64,000 bases of DNA. Origin: Olsenella_L sp051876355 (GTDB lineage Bacteria > Actinomycetota > Coriobacteriia > Coriobacteriales > Atopobiaceae). The DNA lies in NCBI GenBank assembly GCA_051876355.1, contig JBJEHU010000061.1, positions 3,410-67,409 of the forward strand, given 5' to 3'. A program made the translations under genes and the position numbers. This document shows positions 17,991 through 25,891 of this stretch, in pieces. Each line of letters starts with the position of its first letter. Positions within the stretch are counted from its first letter, which is position 1. The notes under the pieces are model-generated. The model was given only the letters and a program-made list of their open reading frames with translations, did no database searches and was not told where the DNA came from.

Positions 17991-19472
17991 ATGCAATCGA
18001 AGCTCGCACATGCAGCAGAGCGCAAAGCGTTCAGCCTTGCTCTGGATGCTGCAATCAAGGGCGTCAAGAGCGATCATCCGGAGGAGGCTATCGAAAAGTT
18101 CCTCGATATGGGCGTCAAGCTCCTGTCCGACACCGCACCGGACATGGCAATGTCGCTCAGGAAGGCTTTCTATCCAGGCTCCAAATGGGAAAACTTCCTG
18201 ATCGGCCTTGTCAACCGCCTCGATCCGAACATCCTCAAGACCGCTACGCTCAATGGTGCCTATGAGGCAGCATTCCGCGGCCTCCGCGAGACGACGCAGT
18301 CTGCCGAGAAGTACCAGTGCAACGTGCCCTGGATCATCATCTTCGACCCGACGAGCGCCTGCAACATGCACTGCGTCGGCTGCTGGGCAGCAGACTATTC
18401 GAAGTCTCTGAACCTCTCCTTCGACGATATGGACAAGATCGTTACCGAGGCAAAGGCGCTTGGTTGCCACTTCTTCATGATGACAGGCGGCGAGCCGATG
18501 GTCCGCTGGAAGGACGTCGCAAAGCTTGCAGAGAAGCACAACGACTGCATCTTCGGCCTCTTCACGAACGGCACGCTCGTGAACCAGCAGGTCTGCGATG
18601 ACTGCAAGCGTCTCGGCAACATCGTGTTCTCGCTCTCGCTCGAGGGCTTCAAGGATGCCAACGATGGCCGTCGTGGCGAGGGCTGCTTCGACAAGGTCAT
18701 GGCTGCCATGGACCTCATGCGCGAGAACGGCCTTGCTTTCGGCGTCTCCACGGCCTACACGAGGAACAACGTCGAGTCCGTCACCTCTGATGAGTACTAC
18801 GACCTCATCATCGAGAAGGGCGCGCTCTGGGCCTGGTACTTCCACTACATGCCGGTTGGCGAGGGCGCCAATGCCGACCTCATGCCGACGCTCGAGCAGC
18901 GTGAGTACATGCTGCACCGCATCCGCGAGGTCCGTGACTACGAGGGCGGCAAGCCGATCATGGCAATGGACTTCCAGAACGACGGCGAGTTCGTCGGTGG
19001 CTGCATCGCTGGCGGCCGTGTCTTCTGCCACATCACCGCTCGCGGCGATGTCGAGCCGTGCGTCTTCATCCACTACTCGAACGCAAACATCCACGACAAG
19101 TCCCTGCTCGAGTGCCTGCAGCAGCCGGTCTTCCAGGCCTACCGCGCACACTGGCCCTGGAACGACAATATGCTCCGTCCGTGCCCGATGCTCGAGAATC
19201 CGGAGATTCTTCCGCAGATCGTGCACGAGGCTGGCGCAAAGTCGACCGAGTACGTCACGCCGGAGGATGTCGACCACCTCTGCAAGAGGACCGCGCCGTA
19301 TGCCAAGGCATGGGCTCCTGTCGCCGACCGCCTGTGGCGCGAAGAGCACCCGACCGGAAAGAAGGTCTACGAGGACAACATCTCGATGATGCCCGTGGAC
19401 GAGAAGGCAAAGCGCCTCGCCGAGAAGGATGCCGAGCTCGATTCCGAGATTGCAAACGGCACCGAGTTCTAG
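17991..19472 (+). CDS. radical SAM protein with SPASM-like cysteine-rich C-terminus
   Basis: A 493-aa radical SAM enzyme. The CxxxCxxC cluster motif is CNMHCVGC (Cys124, 128, 131), followed by the TGGEP motif. Additional cysteines after residue 330 (GGCIAGGRVFCHI, EPCVF, RPCPM) suggest an auxiliary Fe-S cluster as in SPASM proteins. About 120 residues of unusual helical sequence precede the radical SAM core. The start could be ATG 17991 or GTG 17985; AAAGGA at 17974-17979 fits the GTG slightly better. No precursor peptide or partner gene is adjacent, so the substrate is unknown. Confidence 0.82.
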   Translation: MQSKLAHAAERKAFSLALDAAIKGVKSDHPEEAIEKFLDMGVKLLSDTAPDMAMSLRKAFYPGSKWENFLIGLVNRLDPNILKTATLNGAYEAAFRGLRETTQSAEKYQCNVPWIIIFDPTSACNMHCVGCWAADYSKSLNLSFDDMDKIVTEAKALGCHFFMMTGGEPMVRWKDVAKLAEKHNDCIFGLFTNGTLVNQQVCDDCKRLGNIVFSLSLEGFKDANDGRRGEGCFDKVMAAMDLMRENGLAFGVSTAYTRNNVESVTSDEYYDLIIEKGALWAWYFHYMPVGEGANADLMPTLEQREYMLHRIREVRDYEGGKPIMAMDFQNDGEFVGGCIAGGRVFCHITARGDVEPCVFIHYSNANIHDKSLLECLQQPVFQAYRAHWPWNDNMLRPCPMLENPEILPQIVHEAGAKSTEYVTPEDVDHLCKRTAPYAKAWAPVADRLWREEHPTGKKVYEDNISMMPVDEKAKRLAEKDAELDSEIANGTEF

Positions 19473-19491
19473 AAGAACCTGCGCCGACAGA

Positions 19492-19523
19492 AGGAGCCCC
19501 GGGTGACCGGGGCTCCTTTTTTT
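19492..19523. terminator. rho-independent terminator
   Basis: A perfect 11-bp stem (19492-19502 with 19507-19517) with a four-base loop is followed by six or more T residues. It ends the radical SAM transcript and faces the end of the patatin gene. Confidence 0.9.
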
Positions 19524-19537
19524 CTCTATGCTCTTTG

Positions 19538-20479
19538 CTACTCTCCTGCGTGCTGCCTGACCATGCGGTAGAACGCATCGACGGCCGCACGGCGTACTGC
19601 CGTGAGGGCAGAAGGACGTGCAGCCGACCAGTCGATCGGATGCTCTTCGATCATCTGGCGCGCTTCGGCTATGACCTGCTCTCCCGTGCCTGCCTGGAAT
19701 GCATCGTCTCCCGAGACCGGCAGATTAATATAGATGTCTGCTGCCTGCGAGTAGATGCGGTCGAGCTGGTTCGCGCCGCAGTTCATCGTCTTCTTTGCAA
19801 TCGAGAGCGGTGTCATGTCGGCGATGGGCCGGGCATGGCGGATCATGCCGACACCGACGACCGCATCGACCATGGAACGGTCGAAGAGCGGGGTCGGCAG
19901 GTTCATGCGGCATCCACCATCCATGAACGTACGGCCGAGATAGGCCGTCGGCGTCACGACAAGCGGGTAGGAAGCAGAGCACGTCACGCACTTTGCGACA
20001 TCGAGCTTCTCGTCGGAGAGCACGCGCCAGTTGCCGTTCTCATCGTGGAAGAGGTCAGGGTCATTCGTGAAGACGCAGAGCTCGCCGTTCACGACATCGA
20101 CGGCGCAGAATGCGACCGGCATCTTGAAGTCAGCAAACGTCGAGATGTCTGCCTCGTCGAGGACATTCCTTGCAAAGCGCTCCATGATGGCGGAATCGAT
20201 GATGCCATGCGTGCCCACAGCGTTGAAGATCTTGATCGGGTTCATCTTGAGGACGCCCTCGTCGACGATCTTCTGGTCCATCATGACAAGAAGCTCTTCC
20301 ATGCGCCTGGAATCTATGCCGCCGCCTGCAAGGGCTGCCACAAGCGCACCCATGGAGGTGCCAGCGACTGCGCCGATCTCGATATGGTTGCGTTCCATGT
20401 CCTCGATTGCCGCAACCTCGGCAAACGACCTGAACCCGCCGCCGCAGAATGCAGCTCCGACACCCTGTACCCTGGCCAT
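19538..20479 (-). CDS. patatin-like phospholipase family protein
   Basis: A 313-aa patatin-like serine hydrolase. The oxyanion-hole glycines (FCGGGFRSF), the nucleophile motif GTSMG and the catalytic aspartate in FMDGGCRMN are all present, giving the Ser-Asp dyad of the family. The ATG at 20479 has GAGGAGG seven bases upstream; the longer frame adds seven residues without support. Members cleave acyl chains from lipids. A phospholipid-synthesis gene diverges from it. Confidence 0.87.
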   Translation of the reverse strand: MARVQGVGAAFCGGGFRSFAEVAAIEDMERNHIEIGAVAGTSMGALVAALAGGGIDSRRMEELLVMMDQKIVDEGVLKMNPIKIFNAVGTHGIIDSAIMERFARNVLDEADISTFADFKMPVAFCAVDVVNGELCVFTNDPDLFHDENGNWRVLSDEKLDVAKCVTCSASYPLVVTPTAYLGRTFMDGGCRMNLPTPLFDRSMVDAVVGVGMIRHARPIADMTPLSIAKKTMNCGANQLDRIYSQAADIYINLPVSGDDAFQAGTGEQVIAEARQMIEEHPIDWSAARPSALTAVRRAAVDAFYRMVRQHAGE

Positions 20480-20569
20480 AGAACCTCCTCGCATCTCCAT
20501 TAGAAAGCAAGCTTAGTATGCCCGATTTTCTGGAGCATCGACGATAATTGTGGTGGCTGGTGTCCTGAA

Positions 20570-20599
20570 TTGCGTTTCGCGACATTCATTGGGTAGTAT
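20570..20599 (+). promoter_or_regulatory. putative promoter for the CDP-alcohol phosphatidyltransferase gene
   Basis: TTGCGT (20570-20575) and TAGTAT (20594-20599) lie 18 bases apart in the 140-base divergent gap, about 40 bases before the TTG start codon. Confidence 0.4.
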
Positions 20600-20640
20600 G
20601 GATAAGTCACTGGCTCTAGCAGAAGGCACGAGGCATCGCT

Positions 20641-21372
20641 TTGTCATTACGTAAACAGATAGAACGCAGCGCAAAGGCAAAGGTCGCGCCCGAGGTTCTT
20701 GCAAAGCAGGAATCCGGACAGGATCTGGGTCCTGTCGGCACGCCCGACAATCCGTCGAATCAGATCCTCACGGTCGCGAACGTCATCACGCTCTGCCGCT
20801 TCATCCTGACGATTGTCTTCCTTGTGCTGTTTGTCCAGCATGAACACAGGGTGGCAGCGCTTACCTGCTATGCCGTGGCAGCTGTGACGGACTTCCTCGA
20901 TGGACAGGTCGCACGCCGCACGCAGACCGTGAGCTGGGTTGGCAAGATCTCCGATCCCATCATGGACCGCGTTCTTCTCTTCACGGGCGTCCTCGGCCTT
21001 GTCATCACCGGCGAGCTTCCCATCTGGGTCGCTATCTTCGTGATCGGCCGCGATGTCTATCTCTTCTTCGGCATGCTTGCCCTCCAGAAGTACCGCAAGC
21101 GTCCGGTCGATGTCATCTATATCGGCAAGGTCACGACCGCACTTCTCATGTTCGGCTTCTGCGACCTTCTGCTCGGCCTTCCCGTCATCAAAGGCTTGGG
21201 ACTTGTCTCGGCGTCCTGGCTTCCCGGCCTCAACAGCGTCGCAGCGCCTCTGGGCATCTTCTTCGTCTATGTCGGCATCATCACATCCACGATCACAGCC
21301 GTCATCTACACGAAGGAAGGCATCCAGTACAAGCATGAGGCCCTCGCCGAGAGAGCGGAGAACCAGGATTAG
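20641..21372 (+). CDS. CDP-alcohol phosphatidyltransferase (PgsA or actinobacterial cardiolipin synthase type)
   Basis: A 243-aa membrane enzyme with the complete CDP-alcohol phosphatidyltransferase signature D-G-x2-A-R-x8-G-x3-D-x3-D (DGQVARR ... GKISDPIMD). Several membrane helices surround it. The start is TTG at 20641. A second family member lies at 42901, so one probably makes phosphatidylglycerol phosphate and the other may be a cardiolipin synthase of the actinobacterial type; I cannot say which. An N-terminal soluble extension of about 40 residues precedes the first helix. Confidence 0.83.
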   Translation: MSLRKQIERSAKAKVAPEVLAKQESGQDLGPVGTPDNPSNQILTVANVITLCRFILTIVFLVLFVQHEHRVAALTCYAVAAVTDFLDGQVARRTQTVSWVGKISDPIMDRVLLFTGVLGLVITGELPIWVAIFVIGRDVYLFFGMLALQKYRKRPVDVIYIGKVTTALLMFGFCDLLLGLPVIKGLGLVSASWLPGLNSVAAPLGIFFVYVGIITSTITAVIYTKEGIQYKHEALAERAENQD

Positions 21373-21429
21373 GTGTCAGCTGAGCCGGCAGGCCACTGCC
21401 TGCTGTCATCTGGCAGGAGATTCAAGATC

Positions 21430-22704
21430 ATGAAGCAGCAACAGCACGCACGGCATCTTTCGAACACGCAGAGCGGCAAGGCTCCGAAGCGGAACGCGAA
21501 GCGCATCGTCTGTGCTGTCTGCATAGCGATAGCTGCCGTGATCCTCTGTGCCTTCATCCTTGTTCCGAAAGGCTCTGGCACCTCCAGCTATTCAGCTGCC
21601 GCCACGACAAGGACGCAGACGGTCTCTGCAGCCGTCGAAGCCTCGAAGGGGACTGCGCCTTCGCTTTCCGAAGCCCAGGCAGCCATCGTCACCGACTCCG
21701 AAGGCAATGTCCTCTGGGAAGAGAACGCCGACGCCGAGATGCCCATGGCATCGATCACGAAGATCATGACAGCAATGGTTGTGCTCGACAATGTCGAAGA
21801 CCTCGATGAGTCCGTGACCTGCTCCGACATCTCGCTCGAGGAAGGCGCCCAGGCAGCAGGCTATGCGGCAGGGGATGTGACGACGGTGCGCGAGCTTCTG
21901 CGCGTCATGCTTGTCTACTCCGCAAACGATGCTGCAGAGGAGCTTGCAGCCAATGCCCTCGGCGGAAGGGATGCCTTCATCTCTGCCATGAACGAGAAGG
22001 CCCAGGAGCTCGGCATGGCCCATACCCACTTCATGAATCCATCGGGCCTTGAAGCGGATGGCCACTATTCCTCTGCATCGGACCTTGCCATCATGGGCCG
22101 CTATGCGCTCGAGAACTATCCCTTCATCGCACAGACGATCCGCCTCTCCTCTGTCACGACAGCCATCGGCGGTGCCCAGAAGACGTTCAAGAGCACCGAT
22201 ACGCTGCTCCAGACGACGAAGGGCATGCTCGGCATCAAGACCGGCGCTGTCGAGAGCGGCACGGCCTTCCTCGGCGCCTATGAGCAGGATGGCACGAGGA
22301 TCTATACCTGCGTCCTTGGCTGCACGACCGAAGACGGTCGCTTTGCCGATACGAAGGCGCTCATCTCCTGGGCATTCTCCGATGCCTATGAGACCTTGCC
22401 CCTGGCTCAGGCAGGCACGAAGGTGCGCGAGCTTTCGTTTGCCGACCACTTTGGCTGGGTGCTCGACGTGGAGCCGCTCGAATCGGTCACAGGCTATGCC
22501 GAGCGCGGAGGAGACGACCTCGTGAAGACTTCGGTCACCAGCACGCAGACTACAGCGCTTCCGGGAACGTGCTGGCAGAGTGCCATCTGGACGCAGGGCA
22601 CACGGACGGTCGGGGAAGCCACCTATATGGCAGGCCTTCCACATCCCCGGGAGCGCAGCATCGATGAAATCCTCTTTCCTTTGGAAGCAGGCCAAGCAGC
22701 ATGA
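21430..22704 (+). CDS. D-alanyl-D-alanine carboxypeptidase (serine-type, S11 family)
   Basis: A 424-aa penicillin-binding protein of the DacA/DacF type that trims the terminal D-Ala from peptidoglycan side chains. The three active-site motifs are SITK (Ser108/Lys111), SAN (164-166) and KTG (270-272). A hydrophobic segment at about residues 26-45 is an uncleaved signal anchor. ATG 21430 has AGGAGA at 21415-21420; a GTG 19 codons earlier directly abuts the upstream stop. Its own stop overlaps the next start. Confidence 0.92.
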   Translation: MKQQQHARHLSNTQSGKAPKRNAKRIVCAVCIAIAAVILCAFILVPKGSGTSSYSAAATTRTQTVSAAVEASKGTAPSLSEAQAAIVTDSEGNVLWEENADAEMPMASITKIMTAMVVLDNVEDLDESVTCSDISLEEGAQAAGYAAGDVTTVRELLRVMLVYSANDAAEELAANALGGRDAFISAMNEKAQELGMAHTHFMNPSGLEADGHYSSASDLAIMGRYALENYPFIAQTIRLSSVTTAIGGAQKTFKSTDTLLQTTKGMLGIKTGAVESGTAFLGAYEQDGTRIYTCVLGCTTEDGRFADTKALISWAFSDAYETLPLAQAGTKVRELSFADHFGWVLDVEPLESVTGYAERGGDDLVKTSVTSTQTTALPGTCWQSAIWTQGTRTVGEATYMAGLPHPRERSIDEILFPLEAGQAA

Positions 22705-23573
22705 CAGATCGTGAGAACGAAGACAATGAAGACGAGCAGATTGTCCTGGCAGCAGAGCACCTGCTGCTCGGGGCGCTGATGGGGTCTCTCGACGACGGAG
22801 GGCCCGATGTACCGCTTCGCTATGCAGACACCGACGCGGAGGCGACAGCGCTTGCCGATGGCACGGCGCTCTGCGACCTGTCCGGACTCTATGCGGCCAA
22901 GATGGCGGGATCTTCTGCCGAAGCCTTCTGCTCGGCAGCATTCAGCGGCAGGAAGCTTGCGGTCGGGGAGTGCGCATTCGAGCCGGTCTTCATGGGAGAC
23001 GGGCGCCTTGCCTCGGTGCCGCTTCTGGCCAGGACCGGAGACCATGAATATGTGCTCTGGGACGCAAGCCCCTCGGCAGACCTTCTGGCAGCATGGCTGT
23101 CGTTCATGTCCGACATCGAGCAGAACGGCTACCGTCCCTATGCGGGACTCGACTTCGAGGAGGAGAGCACGGCACTCGTACCGCTCCTGCTCTGGGGCGA
23201 TGAGGCCAGAACGATTCTTCATGACTACGTGCGCAAGGATGACAGGCTTCCTGAGGCAGGACACATCACCGATGTGTCGCTCGATGGGACCATTGCGACG
23301 CTCGTGCTTTCGCCGAAGCTCGATGGGAGGCCAAGCTACCTCGTGCTCGTGCCTCCCGCCTATGCGCGCATCGTCTGGAGGAGCCTTCTCTCCTTCCAGT
23401 CGCTTGCGCCGGTGGGACAGGCCATCTGCCGGCAGCGCATCTCGGAGGCGCTGCCCTGGGGAAAGCTCCTGCTCTCTGCCGAGCCTCATGAAGTGGATGC
23501 AAAGAGCGTGAAGGCTTGGGGAATCATGAGGAAGGAACATGATTTCGTCGGTGCCCGCGCACTTCTGTCCTGA
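22701..23573 (+). CDS. GcvT/YgfZ-like aminomethyltransferase-fold protein
   Basis: A 290-aa protein resembling the folate-binding fold of glycine cleavage T-protein (DLSGLYAAKMAGSSAEAFCS early on). It is shorter than GcvT and lacks the YgfZ KGCYxGQE motif. No other glycine-cleavage gene is adjacent. It overlaps the carboxypeptidase gene by four bases (ATGA). The biochemical role is uncertain. Confidence 0.6.
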   Translation: MTDRENEDNEDEQIVLAAEHLLLGALMGSLDDGGPDVPLRYADTDAEATALADGTALCDLSGLYAAKMAGSSAEAFCSAAFSGRKLAVGECAFEPVFMGDGRLASVPLLARTGDHEYVLWDASPSADLLAAWLSFMSDIEQNGYRPYAGLDFEEESTALVPLLLWGDEARTILHDYVRKDDRLPEAGHITDVSLDGTIATLVLSPKLDGRPSYLVLVPPAYARIVWRSLLSFQSLAPVGQAICRQRISEALPWGKLLLSAEPHEVDAKSVKAWGIMRKEHDFVGARALLS

Positions 23574-23596
23574 TCAAGCCTATCGAGGAGGCTTCC

Positions 23597-23977
23597 ATGA
23601 AGTATGCCATCAACGCCCACGGCTTCCCTGATGCCATAGGCTCGAGCTCGCAGGGGACGACTGCAGGACGCTTCGTCTTCATTTCTGGCCAGATTGCTCT
23701 TGATGCAGTCAATCCCAAGTGCCTCATTGCAGGAGGGATCGAGGAGCAGACGAACCGCGTCATCGATCTGGCTGAACAGCTTCTGGCAGAAGTGAACTGC
23801 CAGCTTTCCGATGTCGCACAGACGACGGTCTATCTTGCGCATATGGAGGACTTTGCCGCAATGGATGCCGTCTATGCAGAACGGTTCGGAAGGCCTGCCC
23901 CCGCACGCTCCGTCGTGGAGGTCTCGAAACTTCCTCTTGATGCCCTCATCGAGATGGACTGTGTCGCCTGCAGATAG
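23597..23977 (+). CDS. RidA family protein (reactive enamine/imine deaminase)
   Basis: A 126-aa YjgF/YER057c/UK114 protein. GRFVFISGQIALD and the C-terminal ARSVVEVSKLPLDALIEMDCVA match the family, including the conserved arginine that binds the substrate carboxylate. RidA proteins hydrolyse reactive enamines formed by PLP enzymes. A GGAGG site precedes the ATG, and the gene follows the GcvT-like gene by 23 bases. Confidence 0.9.
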   Translation: MKYAINAHGFPDAIGSSSQGTTAGRFVFISGQIALDAVNPKCLIAGGIEEQTNRVIDLAEQLLAEVNCQLSDVAQTTVYLAHMEDFAAMDAVYAERFGRPAPARSVVEVSKLPLDALIEMDCVACR

Positions 23978-24021
23978 CGCTAGAATAGAAATGTTGAAGA
24001 AGCACTGTGAAGGGAGCCTCA

Positions 24022-24453
24022 ATGCAGCCTCAAGCAAACCCTCCCGAGGGCGATAAGACTGAAATCTTCCGTATGCCAGCAACCGATGCCACGATTCCCG
24101 ATCTCATGGGCGCGGCACGGCGCAAGCACCCTTCGCTCACCATCGTCAAGGGTCCCCAGAGCGGCGAGACGTTCGAGCTCGAAGATCCTGAAATCACGCT
24201 CGGCCGCGATCCATCGAACAGCATCTTCCTGAACGACATGACGGTCTCGAGGCACCACGCTGTCATCGATCTGTCCGGACTCGATTCCGGTGCCGTCACG
24301 ATCCAGGATCTGGGCTCGCTCAACGGTACCTGGGTCGATGGTGCAATCATCAACAAGGCCTACATCAAGGATGGCTCCACCATCCAGATTGGCACCTTCC
24401 GCCTGATCTTCCATACGAACCGCATCCCCTCGAGAATCGAGACCGGAGCGTAG
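24022..24453 (+). CDS. garA: FHA-domain protein, GarA/OdhI-like
   Basis: A 143-aa protein with a C-terminal forkhead-associated domain (LGRDPSN, SRHHAVID, LGSLNGTWV, residues about 60-130). A short N-terminal segment holds a threonine-containing motif (KTEIF) in the place of the phosphorylated motif of GarA/OdhI. In actinobacteria that protein inhibits 2-oxoglutarate dehydrogenase under Ser/Thr kinase control. The neighbouring MerR gene repeats the mycobacterial garA-Rv1828 order. The symbol is assigned by similarity and context. Confidence 0.78.
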   Translation: MQPQANPPEGDKTEIFRMPATDATIPDLMGAARRKHPSLTIVKGPQSGETFELEDPEITLGRDPSNSIFLNDMTVSRHHAVIDLSGLDSGAVTIQDLGSLNGTWVDGAIINKAYIKDGSTIQIGTFRLIFHTNRIPSRIETGA

Positions 24454-24457
24454 GCGC

Positions 24458-25243
24458 ATGGCAGATGCGGGGTATCTGACAATCGGCAAGGTCGTCAAGA
24501 AGCTGCAGCCTGAATATCCGGAGCTCTCCATCTCGAAGGTGCGCTACCTCGAGGATGAAGGGCTCCTCACGCCTGCTAGGACTCCTGGCGGCTACCGTCT
24601 GTACTCGCAGCGCGACGTGAAGCGTCTCGAGACGATTCTCTATCTCCAGAAGACGCGCTTCATGCCGCTCTCTGTCATCAAGGAAGAGCTCGGCAAGCAC
24701 GAGAACGCGACGACTGCAGAGCTCGAGCAGGCGCTCTCTCAGGAGGCGCAGGCTCAGGGTGCTGCAGGCGTCGCTCCGCTTCCTCAGGACGACGAGGAGA
24801 CGATCTCGAAGCTTCACCCGATCGACCGCATGCCCGAGCTTACCGGCGCTCCTGTGAGCTTCGTGCGCCAGCTGGCCGATGCCGGTGTCATCTCGCTCAG
24901 GAAATCTCCTCATGGCAGGGATCTCGTCGACGGCAAGGATTTCGCGATCGTGCGTGCCGCCGAGCGTCTCCGCCATTACGGCATAGGCCCGAGGAATCTC
25001 CGCATGTATGTCGTGGCTGCCAACCGCGAGGAAGGCATGTTCGAGCAGGCGCTCGGAACGCTCTATGCGAGAAGGGGAGAGGACCCTTCCGCTTCCCAGC
25101 GCATCGAGTTCGCCCAGGCCACCGACGAGGTGCTGGCACTTACGGACACGATTCGCGACACGCTGATACGCCGCATGCTCAGCAAGGCTTTCAAGGACAT
25201 GGAGCTTGGCTCTGACCAGCAAGATGTTCTGGAACATAGATAG
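24458..25243 (+). CDS. ftsR: MerR-family regulator, FtsR-like
   Basis: A 261-aa protein with an N-terminal MerR winged helix (ISKVRYLEDEGLLTPARTPG, then GYRLYSQRDVKRL) and a second helix-turn-helix-like part after residue 125. No effector-binding cysteines are seen. It starts four bases after the garA-like stop. The garA-ftsR pair matches mycobacteria (Rv1827-Rv1828) and corynebacteria (odhI-ftsR), where FtsR activates ftsZ. The symbol rests on this synteny plus the domain layout. Confidence 0.75.
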   Translation: MADAGYLTIGKVVKKLQPEYPELSISKVRYLEDEGLLTPARTPGGYRLYSQRDVKRLETILYLQKTRFMPLSVIKEELGKHENATTAELEQALSQEAQAQGAAGVAPLPQDDEETISKLHPIDRMPELTGAPVSFVRQLADAGVISLRKSPHGRDLVDGKDFAIVRAAERLRHYGIGPRNLRMYVVAANREEGMFEQALGTLYARRGEDPSASQRIEFAQATDEVLALTDTIRDTLIRRMLSKAFKDMELGSDQQDVLEHR

Positions 25244-25271
25244 ATTGGTCACCCGAGGGAAAGGACCTGCA

Positions 25272-25805
25272 TTGTCGAGCGTCGATTACGAGAGCCTGAT
25301 TGTCAGCATTCCTGACTATCCTGAACCAGGCGTCATCTTCAAGGACATCACCCCGCTGTTTGCCGATGCCCAGGGCATGGCAGCAGCCATCGACGATATC
25401 GCCGACCACTTCATCAACAAGGGCATCACGAAGGTCGTCGGTGCCGAGGCCCGCGGCTTCCTCGTGGGCGCTCCTGTCGCCTACAGGCTCAATGCCGGCT
25501 TCGTCCCGGCCAGAAAGCCTGGGAAGCTTCCGCGCGAGGTCTATTCGCAGACCTATGCGCTCGAGTATGGCACTGACGAGCTCCAGATTCACAAGGACGC
25601 CCTCACGCCTGACGACCGCGTCCTGATTGTCGACGACCTTGTCGCCACCGGCGGCACGGCTGTCGCCACCGCAGAACTCGTCGAGAAGAGCGGCGCCAAG
25701 GTTGCCGGCTTCTCCTTCATGCTCGAGCTCACGTATCTCCACCCGCGCGAGGAGATCGCCAAGAAGTACGACGAGGAAGTCTTCACGCTCATCCAGGTGC
25801 AGTAG
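25272..25805 (+). CDS. apt: adenine phosphoribosyltransferase
   Basis: A 177-aa type I phosphoribosyltransferase that salvages adenine to AMP with PRPP. The PRPP loop VLIVDDLVATGGTA, the adenine-side ARGFLVG motif and the N-terminal IPDYPEPGVIFKDITPL are diagnostic. The TTG at 25272 is preferred, with GGGAAAGGA just upstream, because it gives the normal family N-terminus; a longer frame would overlap ftsR. Confidence 0.93.
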   Translation: MSSVDYESLIVSIPDYPEPGVIFKDITPLFADAQGMAAAIDDIADHFINKGITKVVGAEARGFLVGAPVAYRLNAGFVPARKPGKLPREVYSQTYALEYGTDELQIHKDALTPDDRVLIVDDLVATGGTAVATAELVEKSGAKVAGFSFMLELTYLHPREEIAKKYDEEVFTLIQVQ

Positions 25806-25835
25806 GCTATCCTGTATACCAGCACGAACTTTTGG

Positions 25836-25872
25836 GAGCCGCCGGAGCCAGTGCCCGGCGGCTCTTCTTCTG
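25836..25872 (+). terminator. rho-independent terminator after apt, just before the ClC gene
   Basis: A perfect 10-bp stem (25836-25845 with 25855-25864, nine-base loop) is followed by a T-rich stretch. It ends only about 20 bases before the ClC start codon, so it may act as an attenuator for that gene. Confidence 0.75.
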
Positions 25873-25891
25873 TTGCGGAGGGATGGTGCGC

